Source: Stenotrophomonas nematodicola (lineage in GTDB: Bacteria; Pseudomonadota; Gammaproteobacteria; Xanthomonadales; Xanthomonadaceae). Taken from it: a DNA stretch of 64,000 nt. The notes beneath the pieces were generated by a model. It ran no database searches and was not told the origin of the DNA. It worked only from the letters and a program-made list of their open reading frames with translations. A program made the translations under genes and the position numbers. Each line of letters opens with the position of its first letter. Positions within the stretch are counted from its first letter, which is position 1. Shown in pieces: positions 58,970 to 64,000 of this stretch. Where the stretch lies: positions 62,001 to 126,000 of the forward strand of contig NZ_WIAY01000003.1 in the NCBI RefSeq assembly GCF_009467805.1, written 5' to 3'.

Positions 58970-59931
58970 GCGGAGCGCACCTCCACGGTCTGCTCCAGCA
59001 CGCGCCAGACCAGTTCCTCGAAGTCGATGCCGGCCTGACGGGCTGCCTTCGGCACCAGCGAGTGACTGGTCATGCCCGGGGCGGTATTGACCTCGAGCAG
59101 GTAGAAGCGGCCGCTGCTGCGATCGCGCATCACGTCGACACGGCCCCAGCCGCTGCAGCCGGCGGCGCGGAACGCCGCCAGTGCGATGCGCCGGATCTCG
59201 ATCTCGTCCTCACCCTCCAGACCCGGGCACAGGTACTGGGTGTCTTCGGCGATGTACTTGGCGTTGTAGTCGTACCACTGGCCCTTGGGCACGATGCGGA
59301 TCGACGGCAGCGCGACATCACCGAGGATGGCCACGGTCAGCTCATCGCCGACCACCATCTGCTCCATCAGCAGCTGGCCGTCGTAGCGCACGGCCAGCGC
59401 CACGGCCTCGTCCAGGCCCGATTCCTCGGTGACCCGGCTGATGCCCACGCTGGAGCCTTCATTGGCCGGCTTGACCACCACCGGCAGGCCGAGCTCGCGC
59501 GCGGCCGCATGCACATCGGCACCGGTGCCGATCGACACGAAGCGCGGGGTCGGCAGGCCGTGTGCCAGCCACACCTGCTTGGTGCGGATCTTGTCCATGC
59601 TCAGCGCCGAGCCGAGCACGTCCGAGCCGGTGTACGGCACGGCGAAGGCCTCCATCAGCCCCTGCACGATGCCGTCTTCGCCCCCGCCGTTGTGGCCGTG
59701 GAGAATGTTGAACACACGGTCGAAGCGGCGCTCGGCCAGGGCCTGGGCCAGCGCCGGAATGCCGTCCACGGCGGTCGCATCGACACCACGGGCGCGCAGC
59801 GCCTCGATCACGTTGCGGCCGGAATCGAGCGATACCTCGCGCTCGCTGGAGCTGCCGCCGAGCAGCACCGCGACGCGGCCGAAGGCGGCCGGGTCGGTGA
59901 TGCGCAGCGAGGGAAACACGAATGCGCTCAT
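58966..59931 (-). CDS. ddl: D-alanine--D-alanine ligase
   Basis: Ddl joins two D-alanines for the peptidoglycan stem. The 321-residue ATP-grasp enzyme has [25 protein letters not shown] near residues 17-41, [51 protein letters not shown], and a C-terminal [17 protein letters not shown] with the catalytic metal-site Asn and Ser. It is the ddlB type located between murC and ftsQ, overlapping both by four bases (ATGA). Confidence 0.97.
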   Translation of the reverse strand: MSAFVFPSLRITDPAAFGRVAVLLGGSSSEREVSLDSGRNVIEALRARGVDATAVDGIPALAQALAERRFDRVFNILHGHNGGGEDGIVQGLMEAFAVPYTGSDVLGSALSMDKIRTKQVWLAHGLPTPRFVSIGTGADVHAAARELGLPVVVKPANEGSSVGISRVTEESGLDEAVALAVRYDGQLLMEQMVVGDELTVAILGDVALPSIRIVPKGQWYDYNAKYIAEDTQYLCPGLEGEDEIEIRRIALAAFRAAGCSGWGRVDVMRDRSSGRFYLLEVNTAPGMTSHSLVPKAARQAGIDFEELVWRVLEQTVEVRSA

Positions 59932-61364
59932 TCGGCCGGTGCCTCCTGGAAACCGTCCACCGCGATGTGCTGGGCCACGTAGCCGATGTCGCCGGCGCCC
60001 ATCATCAGCAGCAGGTCGCCGTCCTGCAGCACGTCAGGCAGCACGTGCGCCAGCTCTGCCGCCTGGCCGACCACGACCGGCTCGCTGCGGCCGCGCGCAC
60101 GGATCGCACGGGCCAGCGAGCGCGAATCGGCGCCGGGGATCGGCGCCTCGCCGGCCGGGTAGACCTCGCTCAGCACGAGCGCGTCCACTTCGGACAGCAC
60201 CGCGGCGAAGGCGTCGAACTGATCGCGGGTACGGCTGTAACGGTGCGGCTGGAACGCCACCACCAGGCGCTGGGTCGGCCAGCCGCCACGGGCGGCGGCA
60301 AATACCGCAGCCAGCTCGCGCGGGTGGTGGCCGTAGTCGTCGATCACGCGCACCTTGGCGCCGGTGCGGGTGGTGACGATGCCCAGGTCGTTGAAGCGAC
60401 GGCCGATGCCGGCGAAGCCTTCCAGTGCACGCGCGATGGCCTCCGGGGCGACACCGAGCTGCCAGCCGACCGCGGCGGCGGCCAGCGCGTTGAGCACGTT
60501 GTGCCTGCCCGGCAGCGCCAGCGTCACCGGGTGGCTGCTGCCCTCCGGCAGGCGCAGGGTGAAGCGCATGCGCGGGCCGTCCTGGACCACGTCCTCGGCG
60601 CGCACGTCGGCGGTGCCGCTCATGCCATAGCTCATGACATGGCGCGGGGTCTGTGCGGCCAGGGCGGCCACTTCCGGATCGTCGATGCACAGCACCGCCA
60701 GCCCGTAGAACGGCAGGCGCTGCAGGAACTCGGCAAAGGCGGCCTGGACCCGCGAGAAGTCGTTGCCGTAGTTCTCCAGATGGTCCGCGTCGATGTTGGT
60801 GATCACCGACACCAGCGGGTTCAGGCGCAGGAAGCTGCCATCGCTTTCGTCGGCCTCGGCCACCAGCCACTGCCCGCTGCCAAGCTTGGCATTGGCGCCG
60901 GCAGCCAGCAGCTGGCCGCCGATCACGAAGGTCGGGTCCAGCCCGCCCTCGCTCAGCACCGCCGCGGTCAGGCTGGTGGTGGTGGTCTTGCCGTGGGTAC
61001 CGGCGACGGCGATGCCACGACGGAACCGCATCAGCTCGGCCAGCATGGCCGCGCGCGGCATGATCGGAATGCGCTGGCTGCGCGCTTCCATCAGTTCCGG
61101 GTTGTCCTCGCGGATCGCGCTGGAGACCACCACGCAGTCGGTGCCGAGCACGTTGGCGGCGGAATGGCCGCGCATCACGCGCGCGCCCAGGCCGGCCAAG
61201 CGGCGGGTGGCGGCGTTGTCGGCGTTGTCCGAGCCGGACACTTCATAGCCCAGGGTCAGCATCACTTCGGCGATGCCGCTCATGCCGGTGCCGCCAATGC
61301 CAACGAAGTGCACGCGCGGGAAGGCGCGTACCAGGTCGTTGGTGTCGTGCAGGCGGCGGATCAT
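59928..61364 (-). CDS. murC: UDP-N-acetylmuramate--L-alanine ligase
   Basis: MurC adds L-alanine to UDP-MurNAc. The 478-residue protein starts [33 protein letters not shown] and has the ATP-binding [10 protein letters not shown] at residues 121-130, [33 protein letters not shown] and [11 protein letters not shown], all standard Mur ligase motifs. The ATG at 61364 is fixed by the family start and by its four-base overlap with the stop of a 16-codon mini-ORF behind murG. The open frame upstream lies inside murG. Confidence 0.97.
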   Translation of the reverse strand: MIRRLHDTNDLVRAFPRVHFVGIGGTGMSGIAEVMLTLGYEVSGSDNADNAATRRLAGLGARVMRGHSAANVLGTDCVVVSSAIREDNPELMEARSQRIPIMPRAAMLAELMRFRRGIAVAGTHGKTTTTSLTAAVLSEGGLDPTFVIGGQLLAAGANAKLGSGQWLVAEADESDGSFLRLNPLVSVITNIDADHLENYGNDFSRVQAAFAEFLQRLPFYGLAVLCIDDPEVAALAAQTPRHVMSYGMSGTADVRAEDVVQDGPRMRFTLRLPEGSSHPVTLALPGRHNVLNALAAAAVGWQLGVAPEAIARALEGFAGIGRRFNDLGIVTTRTGAKVRVIDDYGHHPRELAAVFAAARGGWPTQRLVVAFQPHRYSRTRDQFDAFAAVLSEVDALVLSEVYPAGEAPIPGADSRSLARAIRARGRSEPVVVGQAAELAHVLPDVLQDGDLLLMMGAGDIGYVAQHIAVDGFQEAPAE

Positions 61365-61411
61365 GCGCGGCCTCGCGTCGGGCCTGCGCCGTGGCGCGGT
61401 GCGGTGTTCAT
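61361..61411 (-). CDS. 16-codon mini-ORF bridging murG and murC
   Basis: Between murG and murC is a tiny reading frame, [16 protein letters not shown]. Its ATG overlaps the murG stop codon (ATGA) and its TGA overlaps the murC ATG (ATGA). Without it, murC would start 44 bases after murG, breaking the chain of four-base overlaps. A role in carrying ribosomes from murG to murC is inferred. It could also be chance, since the peptide has no recognisable features. Confidence 0.4.
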   Translation of the reverse strand: MNTAPRHGAGPTRGRA

Positions 61412-62499
61412 TTGGATTCCTCGAGGATGATGTCGGCGATGCGCTCAGCGGCATCGACCTTGGCCAGGGCACGCGCGGCATTGGCCATCTGCATGCGTCG
61501 GGCGGAATTTTCGGACAATTCGTGCAGCACGCCCTGCAGGTGCGTTGCCAGCGTTTCATCCTGCTTCAGCAATACGGCCGCGCCGCGCTCGACCAGGTAC
61601 TCCGCATTGCGGGTCTGGTGATCGTCGACGGCGGCCGCAAACGGCACCAGCACGCTGCCGACGCCCACCGCGCACAGCTCGGCCAGGGTGGACGCGCCGG
61701 AACGGCACACCACCAGGTCGGCCCAGGCGTACGCTTCGGCCATGTCGGCGATGAACGCATCCACCTGCGCGGTTACGCCAGCCTCGCGGTAGGCAGTGAC
61801 GGCTTCGGCATGCAGCTTCTCGCCGCTCTGGTGGCGCACGTCGATGGCAACGCGCGCGCCCAGTGCCGCCAGCGCCTTGGGCACGGCGTTGTTCAACGCG
61901 CGCGCACCCTGGCTGCCGCCAAGCACCAGCAGGCGCAGCGGCCCCTGGCGGTTGGCCAGGCGCGATTCGGGAATAGCGATCGCGGCGATCTCGGCGCGCA
62001 CCGGATTGCCCACCGCTTCCTCGCGCGCGGCGAAGCTGCCCGGGAAACCGGTCAGGATGCGCCGCGCGACGCGCGACAGCACGCGATTGGTCAGGCCCGG
62101 CGCGCGGTTCTGTTCGTGCACCAGCAGCGGCAGGCCGTGCAGGCGCGCGGCCAGTCCACCCGGACCGGAGGCGAAGCCACCGAAGGCGATCACCGCGCGC
62201 GGCTGACGGTCGCGGATCAGGAAGCCGGCGGCACGCACCGCGCGCAGCAGGCGCCACGGCGCACCGATCAGGGCCAGCGTGCCCTTGCCGCGCAGGCCGC
62301 TGATGGCCAACGTGTCGATGTGGATGCCGTGCTGCGGCACTAGGCGGGTTTCCATCGCGCCATCGGCGCCGAGCCAGGTGACCGGCACACCGCGTTCGCG
62401 CAGCACGCGCGCCACGGCCAGGCCGGGGAAAATGTGGCCGCCGGTACCACCGGCCATGATCATCACCGGGCGTTCGGAAGGGGCAACGGGCAGGCTCAT
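61408..62499 (-). CDS. murG: UDP-GlcNAc:undecaprenyl-PP-MurNAc-pentapeptide transferase
   Basis: MurG makes lipid II on the cytoplasmic membrane face. The 363-residue protein has [17 protein letters not shown] (donor-proximal glycine loop, residues 15-30), [39 protein letters not shown] and [23 protein letters not shown] (UDP-GlcNAc binding) in the expected order. Its ATG overlaps the ftsW stop by four bases. The C-terminus is followed by the mini-ORF leading to murC. Confidence 0.97.
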   Translation of the reverse strand: MSLPVAPSERPVMIMAGGTGGHIFPGLAVARVLRERGVPVTWLGADGAMETRLVPQHGIHIDTLAISGLRGKGTLALIGAPWRLLRAVRAAGFLIRDRQPRAVIAFGGFASGPGGLAARLHGLPLLVHEQNRAPGLTNRVLSRVARRILTGFPGSFAAREEAVGNPVRAEIAAIAIPESRLANRQGPLRLLVLGGSQGARALNNAVPKALAALGARVAIDVRHQSGEKLHAEAVTAYREAGVTAQVDAFIADMAEAYAWADLVVCRSGASTLAELCAVGVGSVLVPFAAAVDDHQTRNAEYLVERGAAVLLKQDETLATHLQGVLHELSENSARRMQMANAARALAKVDAAERIADIILEESK

Positions 62500-63806
62500 C
62501 CCATCCTCCCCAGGGTCGGTTCGATGCGTTGCTGCATGCGGCTGGTGCCGCGCGGCGAGCTGTCGCGCGGGGCATCCTGCAGGGCGGCGGCGACGGCCGT
62601 GGCGCTGGTCGGCGCGTCGGCCGCAGCGGCACCGTCGTCGCCCTCGGGCGCGCCCATGCGCACGGCCTGGCGCCGCTCGGCGCGGTCCAGCTCATAGGAC
62701 ACGCGCAACAGCAGGCCCATCGCCACGCAGGTCATCAGCACACTGGAACCACCGGACGAGATCAGCGGCAGGGTCAGGCCCTTGGTCGGCAGGATGCCGA
62801 GGTTGACCCCGATCGACACGAAGCTCTGCATGCTGATCCACAGGCCGATGCCGAAGGCGATGTAGCCGGAGAAGTGACGCTTCATCTCCACGCAGCGCAT
62901 GCCCAGCCAGAAGGTGCGGCCCACCAGCAGCGCGTACAGCGCGATGATCAGGCACGTGCCGAGGAAGCCCAGCTCCTCGGCGGTCACCGAGAAGATGAAG
63001 TCGGTATGCGCTTCGGGCAGGTAGTACAGCTTCTGCACCGAGTTGCCCAGGCCCACGCCGGTCCACTCGCCGCGGCCCACGGCCATCAGCGCGTTGGACA
63101 GCTGGTAGCCGTCGCCCTGCTGGTCGGCCCACGGGTCCAGGAAGGAGGTGATGCGGCGCATGCGGTACGGCTCGATGATCGCCAGTGCGCTCATGCCGAC
63201 CATGCCGATGACCACCGGCATGGACATGCGCGGCATGTTCACCCCGCCCAGCACCAGCATGCCGGCGGTGATCGCCAGCAACAGGGTGGAAGAACCGAAG
63301 TCCGGCTGAAGCAGCAGCAGTACCACCAGCGCGCCGGCCACGCCGAGCGGCTTGAGCATCGCCGGCCAGGTCGCGTTGACCTCGTCGCGGAAGCGCACCA
63401 GGTAGCTGGACAGCCACACGATGTAGAGCACTTTGACCGCTTCGACCGTCTGGAACTTGGAGATGCCCAGGTTGATCCAGCGCCGGGCACCGTTGACGCT
63501 GCTGCCCAGGCCGGGGATGAACACCACCACCAGCAGGGCGAAGCAGCCCAGCAGCAGGATCTGGTTGTACTGCTCGATGCTCTTGAGCTCGGTGCGCATG
63601 GCCACGATGGCCAGCCCGATGCCGACCGCCAGGAAGATCAAGTGGCGGTTGAGGTAGTAGAACGGGCTGCTCATCAACGCGATCGAGCTGGACGCGACCA
63701 TCACCACGCCCAGCCCGGTGAGCGCGATGATCGCGCCCAGCAGCCACTTGTCGAAGTGGCCTCCGATGGCTTCAAGGCGGGTTGCCTGGCGCGACAGATC
63801 GTTCAT
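62496..63806 (-). CDS. ftsW: Peptidoglycan glycosyltransferase FtsW
   Basis: FtsW is the SEDS-family glycosyltransferase of the divisome. The 436-residue polytopic protein has GLVMVASSS-like [14 protein letters not shown] near residues 32-45, [28 protein letters not shown] (conserved Asp region), [14 protein letters not shown] and [18 protein letters not shown]. The last 50 residues are hydrophilic and Asp/Ala-rich. It overlaps murG by four bases. Its start follows mraY directly, with no murD between them. Confidence 0.97.
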   Translation of the reverse strand: MNDLSRQATRLEAIGGHFDKWLLGAIIALTGLGVVMVASSSIALMSSPFYYLNRHLIFLAVGIGLAIVAMRTELKSIEQYNQILLLGCFALLVVVFIPGLGSSVNGARRWINLGISKFQTVEAVKVLYIVWLSSYLVRFRDEVNATWPAMLKPLGVAGALVVLLLLQPDFGSSTLLLAITAGMLVLGGVNMPRMSMPVVIGMVGMSALAIIEPYRMRRITSFLDPWADQQGDGYQLSNALMAVGRGEWTGVGLGNSVQKLYYLPEAHTDFIFSVTAEELGFLGTCLIIALYALLVGRTFWLGMRCVEMKRHFSGYIAFGIGLWISMQSFVSIGVNLGILPTKGLTLPLISSGGSSVLMTCVAMGLLLRVSYELDRAERRQAVRMGAPEGDDGAAAADAPTSATAVAAALQDAPRDSSPRGTSRMQQRIEPTLGRMG

Positions 63807-64000
63807 CAGCGGACCTTCAACGTGGCCAGGCCGATCAGGACCAGCACCACCGAAATGATCCAGAAGCGCACGATCACGCGCGGTTCCGGCCAGCCCTTCA
63901 GTTCGAAGTGGTGGTGGATCGGAGCCATGCGGAACACGCGCTTGCCGGTCAGCTTGAACGAGGCGACCTGGATCATCACCGACAGCGTCTCGACAACGAA
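63806..64000 (-). CDS. mraY: Phospho-N-acetylmuramoyl-pentapeptide-transferase, C-terminal fragment
   Basis: Only the last 64 codons are in the window; the gene continues past the edge. The frame reads [21 protein letters not shown], then [18 protein letters not shown] (the MraY His motif), a final transmembrane helix and the end [10 protein letters not shown]. MraY makes lipid I. Its TGA shares one base with the ftsW ATG (TGATG), indicating close coupling. Confidence 0.97.
   Translation of the reverse strand, partial: FVVETLSVMIQVASFKLTGKRVFRMAPIHHHFELKGWPEPRVIVRFWIISVVLVLIGLATLKVR

Overview
The window is high-GC, gene-dense chromosomal DNA from a gammaproteobacterium of the Xanthomonadaceae, most likely Stenotrophomonas or a close relative. 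Three things point there: the gene families and their neighbourhoods (pdxA-rsmA-apaG-apaH with convergent folA; a dcw division cluster ending lpxC-[M23 peptidase]-secA-mutT with divergent dciA; a hemP/TonB-receptor heme locus); GTAG-ended palindromes that look like the SMAG REP family described in S. maltophilia; and the absence of murD between mraY and ftsW. No rRNA, tRNA, phage, IS element or CRISPR array was seen.

Layout. 1-9.7 kb: the end of pdxA, then rsmA, apaG and apaH (+); on the minus strand folA, thyA-lgt, a lemA/TPM-domain trio, terC and dgkA; then a secreted SGNH hydrolase (+). 9.8-16.3 kb: an OmpR-type two-component system resembling ColRS/VgrRS, with a TesA-like esterase divergent from its partner ABC exporter (ATPase plus large FtsX-type permease), and a DUF486 membrane protein. 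16.3-17.24 kb: a one-kilobase gene-free array of two interleaved palindromic repeat types, the most unusual structure in the window. 17.3-21.5 kb: a Fur-box-controlled heme uptake operon (hemP, TonB-dependent receptor, two accessory proteins). 21.5-27.6 kb: an aldo/keto reductase, a nucleoside transporter with a PfkB sugar/nucleoside kinase, dusB and a methyltransferase. 27.6-31.7 kb (-): a tight operon with a fused OlsF-like ornithine-lipid acyltransferase, an LpxH-like phosphoesterase and a YdjM-type membrane hydrolase.

32-48 kb holds three separate SAM-cycle genes: metK, ahcY (preceded by a clear SAH riboswitch) and metF. Around them lie ppc, an S9 peptidase, ybaK, and a LytS/LytR-type two-component system downstream of an alpha/beta hydrolase. 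48.7-54.2 kb: Nudix-ThiE fusion, secA, M23 peptidase and dciA. From 54.4 kb to the end, the division and cell-wall cluster runs on the minus strand (mraY, ftsW, murG, murC, ddl, ftsQ, ftsA, ftsZ, lpxC). Its genes form a continuous chain of stop/start overlaps down to ftsA, bridged between murG and murC by a 16-codon mini-ORF.

Most of the window is conserved housekeeping sequence. I found no convincing entirely new defence or mobile system. The best leads are the repeat array, the mini-ORF, a possible small RNA between dciA and lpxC, the OlsF-like operon, the heme receptor box lacking histidine, and the missing murD.
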